A DNA stretch of 64,000 nucleotides from Phoronis australis (GCA_002633005.1 NMRA01000935.1:1-64000); one strand, 5' to 3'; shown: positions 33,901 to 46,608, counted from the stretch's first letter. A program made the numbers and translations. The notes: generated from the letters alone by a model not told the origin.

Positions 33901-34799
33901 TAGTTTGTCCAGTTATTTGAAATAGATAAAGCAATGCTAGGTACAGTGTTCAATTTGTAAACATTATAAACAAATGGTAGTGCTCGGGGTACGTACTTTA
34001 CATGTACGTAATTGCGTACACTCAATCAATATCATTTTACTAAGTTGCAAATGTCTCAAGTGTTGTGCTGTCACTACTTGTTGGTTTGCTGTAAGTTGTT
34101 TTGAGAGATAGAGCACCTGCCTTTGTAAACTCTGTTGTCACACGACTTGTACGTCTTCTAGGATGTTACTGGCTAAGTCCTGTGTGGCATTCTATTGCCC
34201 ACAAATTCGATAATAGCCATTGTTTTATGTCTGATTGGATGCATTTAAGTTTTACCGGCATGATTAATGAAAACAGCATTATGTATAAGCACCTGTAGGC
34301 AGTATTTTATTGCACAGAGGTTGAAGGAACGTACACTACACAGGAATACGTACACCACGTTTCAATGACATGTAAGACTTATAATTAAATACTTAGAATC
34401 TACTGAGAGTTAGTTCATTCATCAAATGTATTCAATGTGCATATCTGTTATTCTTTAAAATCAGACACTTGTTGAAACACAACACAAATACTAATATTTC
34501 ACTCAAAACAAAAGTATTTTAATCAACACCATTAAACCTAACATTTTTAAAGGAGGAAACTGACTACGATCAACGTTGCTCCCTTACCAAGTGGTATTTA
34601 TTAACGTCGGGCTACGAACACTACAAAAAGAGTAAACGTACACCACATCATCGTTTCTGCATCTCGTGATAACATTGTGGTATATTTTTGTAACCATTTT
34701 ATTTCTAAACACACTAAGATATACAACAATGAGGTGTATACAAATGAAACACCGACACTCACGCATGCGCACACACACGCAGATATCTAAATAATACAA
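33901..34799. other. Intron 1 of gene B, unassigned part
   Basis: No gene recognised. Several TACATGTA-type palindromes (ACATGTACGTAATTGCGTAC region at about 34000) occur. Short frames 34101-34298 and 34584-34799 have no domain features. Confidence 0.3.
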
Positions 34800-36060
34800 C
34801 TTTAAGGTTGATCTAATCCAAATAAGTATCGAGGGTTTCCCAAAAGGCAGTTTTGAGGGGTTGAATATTTCTTACTTTACAACAATCATACAAGAACCAT
34901 CGAAATTGTGAACATTCAGGAATAATCTTGTCTCTACAGCATTTATAAATGAACTGCTTACAAATAGTTAATATAGTATTAATATCTCTAAAATTACATC
35001 CAGAATATGCTGTGAAAATAACGTTTTTATCTAAGTTTAAATCATGTTGTGCAGTTACATAAATTAAAGTTTCTGAATTTCACACCACAGTTTTCACAGC
35101 ACCACATCCCATAAAATATGGTTAAAAGTTACAAAAGTTTCACAAAATGCACACTTGTCATTACTTACTAAATACATCTTTTTTCAACGAAGTTTTGTAA
35201 CACTTTTCTATGAGTATGAAAATGTTTAAAGGTTTTAACATATGGAGGTAACAATAGTTTGTTTGGAAGAACATAAATTTGTTTAAATCGTTGTCCAGAG
35301 TAAATATCAGTTAAGCTGCATTCTATATCAGGATGCAAAATAATTTTGGAAAGCAAAATATTTCTAGAAATCACATTAGTAATTTTACTTGACTGGAGGG
35401 TATGTATACATTTTGACATAGAAGGCTCAGTGTTCAACTTAATCGTACGTCTCAAAGCAGCATAATGAATCCAGTTTGAAAGCTTAAATCTATTTTTCAA
35501 AACCGCTCATGTCAGAAATTTATTTTCAAAATTCAAAAGATCCTTCACAAAAATAACTCCAGCTTCAAAGAAACTGTTAAAGAAAACACTCCACCCATTA
35601 ATCAGGATGTTTTTGTTATTCCACGCTACTTGGTTTACAAGTGTTATGTCATCATGTAAATGAGCAATTATTTCTTCCCAAGCAATTACTATGAGGTGAT
35701 AGAAGGTACATGTAGTAACATTTGCAATAAACAGTAAATTACAATCACAATTTGATTAAAGATCATACTACCCACATATGTTTTGAAAATATACCTTGAA
35801 AACACTTTAAAAACTTCATTGTTTCCATTTTCACAACGCGTAACCCACTTATCTAGTAATGATTTCTACATAGTATTTATATCAGGAACTGACAAAGCAA
35901 CATTTTCATGGATACATGTATTTACAGCCACATCTTTTCTAATTCTGGGTGGTTTGTTTTGCCAAAAAAAAACATTTTATAAAAGTATTTATCTTAGCTC
36001 TACGTTAGCTGTCAATTCCAAAGTTGCTCATAACATAAATTAATTTAGACAACGCAAAAG
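34800..36060 (-). pseudogene. L1-like LINE relic, C-terminal part
   Basis: Read on the minus strand from about 35710 to 34800: WNNKNILINGWSVFFNSFFE, AGVIFVKDLLNFENKFLT, then (35500-35168) FKLSNWIHYAALRRTIK and a long hydrophilic run, then DKCAFCETFVTF and, near the end, FIYKCCRDKIIPE and RWFLYDCCKVRNIQPL. This order (an INGW..FF..F.AGVIFVKDLL block, then DKC.FC, then a YKCR-like tail) is seen in the C-terminal region of L1/Tx1-like elements of marine invertebrates. Several stops and frameshifts; the reverse transcriptase is missing. Confidence 0.6.
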
Positions 36061-36389
36061 TTTCAATTACACTGATCCTTCCTCACAATGAAATATTGCG
36101 ACTTTCCAAATATCAAGAGACATTTTAAACAACTTAATTTTGAGTTCAAAATTTCAAAAGTCACTTTGTTTTTGTTGTAACTAAAAATATTCCCATACTC
36201 ATATTGCCCAGGCTAACATGTTCTGCAGTTCCTGTTATTATAGAGTGTTAACTTTTTAACCTTCTTTACAATAGACGAGGGTTAGAAACACAGAATTTAC
36301 AAATTCCTGTTTTATGATGAACTGTACCATTCCTCAGTGATTAAGCACAACTTACATGTAAACTAAGGAGGTGCACCAACCGAGTTGAT

Positions 36390-37560
36390 CAGGCTCGGTC
36401 CAGGACTGTATGGCTCATCTCGTCTCCTACAACTTCACTAATGCAGCATCAGGAGCCTGCCCACTTCACCTACTCTTCTTGCACCACTGTTCATTCCTCT
36501 TCTTCCATATCCACTGTGACGCCCTCTCCGCTCGCTCGCTTATAACACCGATAGCCTTCATCCTTTCCTTTCCTGTCACCCCTGATGCACGAAATGCCCT
36601 CCATACTGGCTGCCCAACAAATCCCCTGCATCCAACTCCAACTGGCCAGTACCATACTCTCCACCCCCTACTTCGACATTTTTCGCACAACTGTTGATAT
36701 TTCTCTTTCTTCCTTGCATGTGCTTCATCTACCCGCTCTCCCCATGACACTGTCAGCTCCAGCAATATTACCTGCTTCGTTGCCTGTGACCACATCACGA
36801 TGTCTGGCCTTAGACTTGTCTCCGCTATCTCACTTGGGAAGGTCATCCTTCGGTACAGATTGAAGTTCATTTTCAAGATGTTTGCCGTGTTCAGTACACC
36901 TGCTCCTCCTGTATGTCCCCGAGTTGAAGTACCTGTCAGCAAAAATTAACAAACTGAGGTTCTTTCAGCACTTTTCGTTCCTTCTTGTGTTCCCTCCTGC
37001 TCTCCGCGACCACCTCCAGCACCGGGTCATGCCTTCAAGTATATCGCCCGTCTGATAACGCTGATGAGCATGATGACAGCACGTGTTCCAGGTTTGCTGG
37101 CTTCTTGCACAATGCACAAGTCGTATCTTCCACTAACCCCCACGCGCGAAAATTGGTTGGGCTGGGGAAAACATTATACACAGACCTCAGCAAAAACCTT
37201 AATCTGCTCTCCTGCATTGTCCAGATCTCTTGCCACTTCAAAGCCCTCTGTCTAACTCCATGAAAATTCAGCCAACTGCCTTACTGCCCTCATGCCTGCT
37301 GCTCTGGCTCTTCTTGTTTCTTCTTCCATGCTTCTCACTTGCTGCTGTACCATGCTACGTCTCTCCTTAGGACTCTCTTCTCCCCAACGTGCCTGTGGAA
37401 ACAAACCAAGTCCTTGTCTGCCCACTGCAACTGTGCCTACTATATCATCGTGCTTGAGTCTTTCTTCTGCCTACTTGACTGCTTGTTTGCACTCGACCCT
37501 GACTCTGGCTCCTCGCACTTTCTCATCCACACTGTCCCTCAGAGTTAACACTTGATCTCA
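36390..37560 (-). pseudogene. LINE relic with restriction-like endonuclease domain (R2-like class)
   Basis: The minus-strand order is: an MVQQQVRSMEEETRRARAAG helix (about 37360-37300); MKWQEIWTMQESRLRFLLRS, FPSPTNFRAWG, CALCKKPANLEHVLSSC (37241-37035, a Cys/His finger) and SDGRY; a frame-disrupted linker; then (36942-36466) LRPDIVMWSQATKQVILLEL with TVSWGERVDEA, KKEKYQQLCEKCRSRGW, GCRGFVGQPV and ERASQWIWKKR. PD...E-L and the downstream Lys are the PD-(D/E)xK nuclease signature that R2-like elements use for target cutting. The reverse transcriptase is not present and the pieces are in different frames. Similar tails are abundant in invertebrate genomes. Confidence 0.75.
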
Positions 37561-37903
37561 AGGGCTATCCCAAATGAGTGATCGGTTTTTCGCTACAATA
37601 TATATTTGTCGAGTTTTTCGAGATTTGCCAATGAGTGTTTTATTATTCTGTGACTTCTCGTGCCGTAGCTCTGGGTTCTTTTGAAATTTGGTTCGTAAGT
37701 ACACCTTGTCATGTACTACAAAATGTTTAGATGAAGTTTCTGGGTCCGACTTACAGTGACGCTCACAGTTGAACCTCGGAGAAGACGATTTTTACACGCA
37801 TAACGGTAAGCTACAATGTACAATATTATATTAGTGAGACAATATTGGCACGCAAGGGACATTGCCCAAAGTATTTCATTACGTGCAGAAATGTCAATTT
37901 TGA

Positions 37904-38197
37904 TTAAAAGGACGTTATATCAAGAGTAGTGTGAATAAAATGGTGGTTGCTGTAGTGGGGCCACAAAGTACAATTCACGTATTCCGCACTCCCGCTCTTC
38001 TCGGCCGTGAGGTAAGACTGTATAGATTCCACAATGGTGGCGCTGTACAACGATGGGCTTTGCTGTCTTTTGTCCTTCAGAGCCGTCAAAAAGGGGTGAA
38101 ATGGGACATGTTGCATCCAAGGATATTTATCAACCTTATCCCACTTTCTTGAATCGGCATTGAAGCCCACGGTACAGTAGAAATACTTTCGAGGCAT
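37904..38197 (-). pseudogene. Possible THAP-like finger fragment
   Basis: The minus-strand frame begins MPRKYFYCTVGFNADSRKWD, then KYPWMQHVPFHPF and LTALKDKRQQ. A Cys, a W, YPWM and F-H-P-F in this order recall the first half of THAP fingers attached to some DNA transposases. The second half does not show the expected Cys-x2-His, so the call is weak and it could be an unrelated chance frame. Confidence 0.25.
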
Positions 38198-40489
38198 GGC
38201 TTAAGTATGATGTAAAATACAAAGCTTTCAGACGACAGAGAAGTGCTAACTTGTGAATCTCCATGGGAGCAAAAGCGTGGCTGCTGAACTGCCTGCCGTG
38301 TCTGGTGGAGTGGTGCTATTTCATACCTCACTGCATTAGAGAGCAATCAATGTGGAAGGTGAGAACTAGTACACTTTGGTTACAGTCCTTCCTTCAAACA
38401 TGTAGTTTTGAAAACCAGTAGGGTGCAATTTGTACGAACTAAAAGTGCTTAAAAATACCATTTGCTTTTTGTTTGACAAGTAGCAACACTCGCCAGTATC
38501 ATTAAACCTTCCTTTATAACATTACATATCACAACTGTGTAATATCCCAAAAACGAGAAAAGCGGCTTAGTTGAAAGTTCCGTAGCTCCAATGCCACTAG
38601 AGTGACTTGTGAACGTACCCAGCGTTTAAGTGCGTCATGTCCACCAACATGCGGGTTTCTTCTAAAAGAAGTTGCGCCATATCTGCACATCTCTGATGTC
38701 CCGCGGGATTGTAACAAGGGCCGTTTCGTTCTTAAATACTGCTTTGTCACAACTACAAACGCAACGTCTCGTGTCATTTTTTACTATATCACAGACCACG
38801 GGAAAACGAGCAGCAATATCTGACGACTTTTCACACTAAACGTAATGAAGTAAGATTAATGCTATGATTGACTGTCCCGATTGTACGTTGCATACATCAA
38901 CCAATGAAATGCGTGTAACTCAAGATAAGCTACGTAACACATAGTCAGAAAGTGTTTGCAAGTGTGTTCATTTGACAGCTGGTCGACAGGCCGTGTTGTT
39001 TCTTGGCGTTTTGATATGAAATTTGTAATTTTGAGCACTTAAAGTTCGACCAATTTATTGTCAAGGTTAACTACATGTAGGTTAATCATATTTTTATTGC
39101 AAGCCGTAAAAGGTGAGTTTCATTAAAAAATTATCTTTACGTGGATGTTAAGAGTGTTATAGAAAACGCATGGCAAACCCTTTTTTCGTCCATAAGAGTA
39201 CATGCGACGCATTTTGTTGACCAAAAGCTGTAAAAACGGGTGTGTAGGCCGGAGTGCTGTCGCTGCCGAGCACAACATTCTTCATCACGTCGTTAATTTT
39301 GTAACTAAAAACTCATTCATTTACAAGTGAATAGTTACTGTGTGTGAGAAGAATAAGAAGTAAATTATCAGAAAAAGTCACTACGTTAATGATCTTTTAA
39401 AGGTGTGCGATTAATCAGCCGCGTCAGCGCATCAGCACAGTCACGGTGGCTGGACCTTCACTACGTGTTTGGACTGGTCATGAGGAATACGGCGTCGTCA
39501 TGAGCAAAATCGGCAAAAATTTTCCGACAAGGCTTACTTTCGGAGATCTTTCACCTCACTAAAAATTGCTTTTTGCAACAAAACTGTTGGCATGCACTCA
39601 GTGGAAGTGTAGTCGTTGAATGTGACCTAATTACAATAATAGGGTCACTACATTGAATAGGCTCAAGAGATTTCACTTATTGTTTACACAATGATAAACT
39701 TAGAATATCAGTTTTTTTACTTTTATTCTTGTTTGTCTATTTTATGTATTTGAGAACTACCATGTTGCCATAGACAACGCGCATGAGAAGTATAGTTGAT
39801 ATTTGTAATTTTTAGTTTAAGTTCTGTAGCATTTTATGATACCTACTCTCAAAATATCTATACTGACTTGTCACACTCGAGTTTCCGGTGATTGTCCGAA
39901 CTCGTCATGAGCAACTGTACGGTTTCGCATTCAGCCGCTGGTGTTTTCAACGTATTGTTGTCGTCTAATTATGCATCAATACCTGCAAAAAGTAACGCAT
40001 TCCTATTACACATGAACCAGTATCTTGATAAATAATGTCAAATGAGTCTCAAAACTGGTTACCGGCCAAAACTTGCTGCCCGACTTACTGCACCGATTAT
40101 ATCTCCCAGGAATAACTGAGATTTGTTGGTTTCGATGACGTAAACCATGTAAATTGCCCAGCACTAAACTTCAAAGATTAGCAGACTGTTGCAAAGACTT
40201 CGAGTTGGAGGAAATATCTAAAATTCACATAAAACATACCGCAAGGTTTGGCGCCTGAGTAACTCACTACACCGATTTCCACATTTGGCATGTAGGACCG
40301 CACAACTTCGTGAATTTCTCCACTGCTAGTTCACGTCCCTTCTTAGTGGAACTAATCCTTTAAATCTCAGTGACAAAATGTCACATACTTTGTATGTACA
40401 TTATTTCAACTCCAAGCGCGAAGGGGTGGGGATTTGTTAAAATGTATGCACTAATGGCGGAAAATGTCCAGCCCGGGTCACGGGTCTGG
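38198..40489. other. Intron 1 of gene B, unassigned part
   Basis: No gene recognised. Bases 39424-39510 (CACAGTCACGGTGGCTGGAC ... TTTGGACTGGTCATGAGGA.TACGGCGTCGTCA) recur inverted at 42786-42865. Otherwise AT-rich sequence with short, featureless frames on both strands. Confidence 0.3.
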
Positions 40490-41250
40490 GCTACAGCGAC
40501 CTACTGGGGTTTTGAATTTAAGAAGACTAGATGAGACTTTCGTGAAGACTGCAAGGACTAACTAAATTCAATTTCGACACACCGTGCGAGTAGTTCCAAT
40601 GGGTGAAAATGAGGTGCAGCGGCCCTAAGCCTTTCAGTCGCGCTGTGAAATGATGTGATCTTGACATGGACTTGATGAATGTATCGTGAATTATAATTAA
40701 TCAATATACCAACTTCATACATATTCTTTTAGAAATGCAAGTACATGTACGTACATGTACTCACTTTTACGTATTCGCATGAAATCCAAACAACGTGGGG
40801 TATAGTTGAATCTGTTAACCGAAATGTCGTTTATTTTTGTATGTAAAATTATAACAATTACATGAAAGTTTAGATACTTTCGGAGTAGTGAACATGAAAA
40901 GTTATTCTCCAACTAAATGTTTCCGTCCGAGTATGTAATAAGGTGTAATCATTGATTTAAACATGCTTAATTTGATAATTTGGCACGAGCTAACGCGAGA
41001 ACTTTCCGTTTATGGACCACATTACATCCGAATTTGAGCAACCGTCACGGCATCCTCATTTCTGGTATTACGAATTCTGTCTTATCCCAGGAGCATACAA
41101 CTGAGAGCCATCGTTGCCGTGCATACAAATTTCCCATCCCCTGAGGGCCTTACCGAAAACTCTATTGTTGACGTTTGCAAAATATCAATGGTCCACCTTT
41201 CTAGACATTCGAACCACCCCCGCGCAATGCTGGCTACGAGCATGCAAATT
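40490..41250 (+). repeat. hAT-like dispersed repeat, 3' half
   Basis: It matches 24790-25640: TTTAAGAAGACTAGATGAG, ATGATGTGATCTTGACATGGA, GCATGAAATCCAAACAACGTG, TCGGAGTAGTGAACATG, CGAGTATGTAATAAGGTGTAATCA, CATTACATCCGAATTTGAGC and GGCATCCTCATTTCTG.TATTAC. The 5' half of the family is missing here. Confidence 0.55.
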
Positions 41251-41669
41251 CCTCAGTTTCCATACTCTCTAGTTTTCCTGTTTAAGTCTTTGTTGTCCAT
41301 CTTTCAAGTTTGGTTAATCTCCGTAGCCGAACTGGTCAATGTCTCCACCAGATTTAGTTTTAACGACATGTATCTTCTAGCCGTCAAAGCTCAACTCACA
41401 CGCACCGTCTTTGGGTGCGATATCAACAAATTTGTGAATAATTCCAGGAGTTATAGACATATCCACTTTTGACGTAGGCAGTTTGCTTAAGGTTGTCGAG
41501 GGTAACAATTCCGCCACATCTAAAAACAGTAGAGAACGCTATCTTGTTTAAGGGGAGCGTGTCATCTGCTACCATCCTATTAAACTTGACCCAGGTGTTT
41601 GACTTGACTATTGTTTTCAAAACATCGATCACGCATGGTGTGACATCACATATTTCTTTTACTGTATGG

Positions 41670-41745
41670 GCGCACCTAGGGGGGGGCGGTCCCGGGAGGG
41701 CTCGAAAGAGCCCCCCCTCCCCCCTATTTGGCAAATTGAGCAAAA
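41670..41745. repeat. G-run / C-run inverted repeat
   Basis: GGGCGCACCTAGGGGGGGGC is followed by GGGAGGGCTCGAAAGAGCCC and CCCCTCCCCCC, so GGGGGG...GGGCTC / GAGCCC...CCCCCC can fold back. It resembles the G-rich tips of the hAT-like family at 57230 and 62948, but I see no clear element attached. Confidence 0.35.
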
Positions 41746-42975
41746 AGGTCCGCCTTACTGAAACAAAAAATCCGAGTAAACGAGACAAAAGTCCACAAAG
41801 TCCACAGGCGCGGATGCACAATTCGTAGGCCTGAACCTTGTGGCCCCGTTTTGCTTAGTCCTCGTTGATTTTATTCAGAAAATTTTAAGATGGGTGGGGG
41901 CATGTATTGCACCGTATACTCGTGCTAAATCTGTCTCAATATCCCTTTCTCATTCTTTTCTCTCGGTTTATTCTTCATTTTTCCTTCTCGTTCTTCTTTT
42001 GCCTTCTTGTGATCAAACTCTTTTCCTCTTATAGATATGTTTTGCTTGAACTGGTTTCGCAGCCCTCCTCCAAAACAATGTCGGGAATGCACCAATATTT
42101 TTTACTCTGAAACATTCCAAACCGCTGTGTTCATGAAATGTTAGATACCCAATACTTAGTACTTGATCGCCGTGATATGCGATGCCGTGGCCAATTACTT
42201 CAGCAAAGTGATCTGTGCAAACATAGAAGTAACACCATCTGAAGGCGGTTGACTGGAAAAATTGTAAAATGTTTTTACATCGATTTCACTCTGTCCAAAA
42301 TGATTAATGACAATGGCCTAACACTTCTTATCTGTGGTCTCACTTTGGTACACCGTTTTCAAATGCATCCAATCTTTCTCAAGTCATCTAGTTAAACGGT
42401 CTAAAATTTGACTAATTCTTAACCAGCTCATTGACGAGTCCGTACAGTCGTTTGTCTGACTGCCTAATTTATATCTTCCATATCTTTGTTTATCAAGCAC
42501 AATTTTAGGTTGAAACATTGCACATTTTCATAAAATACTACTTACAGTATGAAATGTATTAAATCAACTACATTATGCATCATTTTATAACAAACTTTCA
42601 CCGCTATTCCTGATTTTTTTCGCACAACCACGGCTACCGAGTCGCATTGAGCCGTCATTGATAGTCACTAACGAGAGAATCTTTCAGCGTTTGGCAAGAC
42701 TCTTAAGCTATTGGGCAAACAGTTTCTTATTACATATAGGATCGATTTCTACATTTTAAAGACAATTTTGTTCGACTGGTGGTGAATTCCTGCATGAAAT
42801 TGCTCGTGACGACGCCGTACTCCTCATGACCAGTCCAAATACGTAGCACAGGTCTCCACACCGTGACAGTGACCTAGCAAAAGACGAAAAGACAGTAAAC
42901 ACGAGCACACGTGCTAGGTTCACGCGTCTTTGACATATATCGTAATAGCTGGAATATATACACAAAGCGTACCGA
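41746..42975. other. Intron 1 of gene B, unassigned part
   Basis: No gene recognised. It includes the inverted counterpart (42786-42865) of the 39424-39510 sequence. Open frames 41840-42034 and 41907-42110 are phenylalanine- and serine-rich translations of a pyrimidine-rich stretch and are not convincing. Confidence 0.3.
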
Positions 42976-43770
42976 GAGTGGCGTATAAATATATATTATT
43001 ACATGTTCTCAGTCGTTATCCCCGTATTCTAGAGCCCGAGTGGATTTTGGAGAATTATCGCGAACGAGAAACGTTGCAATGAATCGATCTACCTTTCTCG
43101 ACTGGCCTCGGCTTTGTAACTACAGTGTACTTTCTATGTCAGAGACCCGGGGTCGGAGGTCGTGCCCTTTTAGAAAATCCTATCTATTTTTGTCAAATAC
43201 TCAAAACCAATTGAAAATTTAAACAGAGTGGATAGAAAGTGAATCTATAAATTAAGGTTTGCCAACTATTGTAGCTTACTACACATTTTATCACGCTAAG
43301 CTTCGACCGAGAAAATAACGTCGGCTAATGAAGGTCACCAGTGGTAACTGAGTATAATGCTCAAGTCGAAGGATCCTGACGACAAGATACCCGCATTCGA
43401 ATTGGAGATCGGTGATTTACAAGTGAGAGAAAATGAGAGATAAATTGCACTAAATTGAAATATCGTTTTTATGGAAATTATGCGTCTAAGTCTTCATAGC
43501 GTATAAATGTTGGTACAATGCCTTTTGTTGATCATGCGATTGTTGCGCGTGCTCATTTAAGTATTCTATTTTCATGTGTGATGACGTCAGCCACTGAGTG
43601 GTGCGGTCGACGACTTGAAACTCTTGCGGATCGGGTTCGAAACCGGCCTCGATTCCCGCAAAATGTTATCTAACTAAATGGGTTATTACACGGCTCTATT
43701 GGCCATTTGAGGCTGATATTGTGGTCTGAGAAGTAATATCAATATTAATAATATACATTATATGTACACT
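42976..43770 (+). repeat. Dispersed repeat with tRNA-derived SINE head, copy 1
   Basis: It matches 54806-55560 in GAACGAGAAACGTTGCAATG, ATCGATCTACCTTTCTCGACT, CTATGTCAGAGACC.GGGGTCGGAGGTCGTG, ATTGTTGCGCGTGCTCATTT and beyond. At 43590-43665 a tRNA-like head has an intact B box (GGGTTCGAAACCGG, 43633-43646) and an A box shortened by deletion. The first 85 bases (42976-43060) are inverted relative to the other copy. Confidence 0.6.
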
Positions 43771-43781
43771 CCTTTGTAATG

Positions 43782-43840
43782 TCCCACAAGACATTATTCC
43801 GCGTATCGACCGATGCGAGGAATAATAATGTCGAGTGGGA
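43782..43840. repeat. Short foldback sequence at the LINE 3' edge
   Basis: TCCCAC-aa-GACATTATTCC and GGAATAATAATGTC-ga-GTGGGA are inverted repeats separated by about 18 bases, with a one-base bulge. It lies between the SINE-bearing repeat and the A-rich 3' tail of the LINE at 43855. Confidence 0.6.
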
Positions 43841-43854
43841 TAAAACGGCAATCT

Positions 43855-46608
43855 TTTTTATGATGAAACATTTAATTATTCAACCAACCAGTACATACAG
43901 TTGTGCAGCAAAATGAAATCTACTTAAGTGTACATCAAACAAATTACGAACATTATCGGACCCTATAAAAGCTAGTTACGCAAAAAAGACCACCTTGCCT
44001 GGAATCTCTCAAGATCCCTTATATCATTGTAAATAATTTTTTCCAGGTTGTAGTAATCACATACCTCACGTAAGAATTACTGAAAATTGGGCTTAGCCTT
44101 TTGTAGTCTTTGTCTATATAAAGAATTAAATTTACAACTTCTAATCTACAGCCTGGATCTCCAAACAAGGCGGAAGACATATTTAACTGCAGAGGGAAAT
44201 TGCACTGATTTATCATCCATGTTTTTAAACATCCCCAAAACTTCTGAACAAGTGAACATTCCCAATACAAATGTAGAATTGTTTCTTCATGTTGCTCACA
44301 GAAAGAGCATAAAGACGATTCACTAACACTTATTTTCTTTAAATAAGAGTTTGTACCAATAAGTCTGTGATTGATACGGAATTGAAGCTATCTGAGTCTG
44401 ACATCGGAAGTACAATGATAAATTACAGAATGAATTTTTTCCCAAGATTGAGTGTTATCGCATAAGTTAATTTCTCTCTCCCACTTCAATTCTGCGACAG
44501 GTTTATATACAAATTAGAAATGAATAATTCATAGATTTTCCCAGTCCCTTTATTTTCCGAGGAGATTCGAAAAATATGTTCTGGAAAAAGTGGAGTGACT
44601 ATAGTACTCTTGTATCTTAGATAATTCCAAGAACGAAGTATTGAACTTCGAATTCCATAGAAATGAATAATACAAGGACAAAATTGAAAACGTGTACAAA
44701 AGGTATGATAATCATAAATATATCCCTTATCAGGGTCAATTAAATTGTATACGTACCGTATACCCTTTTGAAACCACTTGTTCCAAAAAATGGAGTATTG
44801 TCTATACAAATTTTGGGGTTATACCACAAAGGTTGGTACAAAGGATCATCTATCTTACAAAGATTGATAAATTCGTATAAGATATAAAAAACATCCTTCG
44901 AAAAATATTCTTAGTACGGTTTGATACTTCAAGGAAAAAACAAGAACCTAACTGGAAAGAGTCATTTTTTATATTAGGAATAATTTCACATAAAATATTT
45001 AGCCAATGAGAAGAATCTTCGAATCCAAGTTTAATAGCTTTGACAAATGACGCAACATGGACCATATTCCCACCTCCATCTTCAATTTTCTGCACCATGT
45101 TTTTTCTAGAGATTCTATCAGAAGAGGTACCCCATATAAATTAAAAAAAAATTTTTCAATGTCCTTAAAAAAGTAGCACTTGGAAGAGGAAGTGTGTAAA
45201 AGAGGTGAATCAGTTTCGGTAATAAGAAAGATTTGACAACCTTTATCTTACCAAAGGTAGATAAATATCTTTTTGACCAATTTCCAATGCCATTTCTAAC
45301 CTTGATTAATTTTACATCGTAGTTTAAGTGAATCATGTCCTGTAAGTTGACAGAGAAGGTAATTCCAAGAGATGTGAACTGGGAATTTTCCCATTTTAAA
45401 TCTTTTTCACAGCAAAGCCTATCACCACACCATATCTTAGAACAAATCCATATACAAACAGTTTTATCGATATTGGGTGTCAAACCAGAACACGTAGCAA
45501 ACTGATCAAGAAGGTTAAGTGACGATTTTAAAGTTCGATGGACCATCTAGAAAGAGGACCGTGTCGTCTGCATATACTCTTAAGAGCCTACTTTTATGTC
45601 TTTAACATTCTCGCATTGCCTCAACATAGATGCCATAATTTCGGCACACAACAAAAAAGGTAAGGTGAAAGGGGATCCCCTTGTTTGCAACCTCGGCAAA
45701 TGTTAAAGTAGTTCGACGTAAAGCCATACTGAATGACCGAAAGTTGGACACTTTCATTGAGTATTGTGAACCAACAAATAATATCGTCACCAAAATTGAA
45801 ATAGTGTAGAACTTTCTTAAGAAATCTCCAGGACACAGAACCAAAGGCTTTTTCAAAATCAATTAATACCAGAAGTCCTGGAATATCCTTAACTTGAGTA
45901 TATTGTAAGATGTCATAAATCACTCTGGTGTTCTCCCCCATAAAGCGACCTGGGAAAAACCCAGTTTGATTAGGATGAATTAACTTATTTAAAACAGATT
46001 TTATCCTTTGTGCAATACATGCTGATAATAGTTTATAACTTGAATTTAGTAAGGAGATTGATCTCCAATTTTTAATGTATTCACGTGGTTTCTTGCCCTT
46101 GGGAATCAAAGTAATGACACCTTGACGCATAGTGGTAGGGAGACGGCCGATTCGAAAACTGTCATTAAAAGATTTGATCAAAAATGGCGACAATTCTTTC
46201 CAAAAAAAATTGTGAAACTCTACAGGAAAACCATCAGTCCCCGGAGTTTTGTCATTTTTCATACATTTAAGGACAGCCGCAGCTTCGATCAGTATATGTT
46301 ATTGGTCCTTCTAGTTTTTCTTTCAAGTCGGCGTCTAGTTTAGGCATATTTTCAGGGGTCACCAAGTTCTCCAACTCATATTGGAGAGAGTCATTTTCTT
46401 TGGATGCATATAAATTTGCATAGAATTTTTCGATTGCACGCAGTATAGCTTTTTGGTTCGTCAAGCTTCTTCCAGTCTCGTCTATAAGTTTGTGGACATT
46501 CTTGTTCACGTAACTGCGTTTTTCGCCAATCTTGGTGCATTTTGTATTTATCCCATGCGCTTCGAATTCTGAAGTTTCTTTCATTTTTAGCAAATATTTT
46601 AAATACTT
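43855..46608 (-). pseudogene. L1-like LINE relic with reverse transcriptase (largest copy)
   Basis: Minus-strand order: INTKCTKIGEKRSYVNKNVH (about 46540); the reverse transcriptase at 46262-45621 with KNDKTPGTDGFPVEFHNFFW, LIPKGKKPREYIKNWRSISL, LVLIDFEKAFGSVSW (first catalytic Asp), RGCKQGDPLSPYLF; then in another frame YADDTVLFLDG (about 45590-45545; the catalytic DD); SGLTPNIDKTVCIW and KIKVVKSFLLPKLIHLF; then WNKWFQKGIRYVYNLIDPDK, MYWECSLVQKFWGCLKTWM, and a 3' end shared with 32690-33065. It is 5' truncated, has several frameshifts and lies antisense to gene B. L1/Tx1-like by motif order; an apurinic endonuclease region is not present. Confidence 0.85.

Noticed and set aside
36410-37555. 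Plus-strand open frames over 36.4-37.5 kb (up to 95 codons)
   Set aside because: They are the antisense of the finger/nuclease LINE relic, which has recognisable motifs on the minus strand.
41493-41828. 111-codon plus-strand and 132-codon minus-strand frames at 41.4-41.8 kb
   Set aside because: They overlap each other across a G/C-run inverted repeat and show no domain; composition is that of non-coding DNA.
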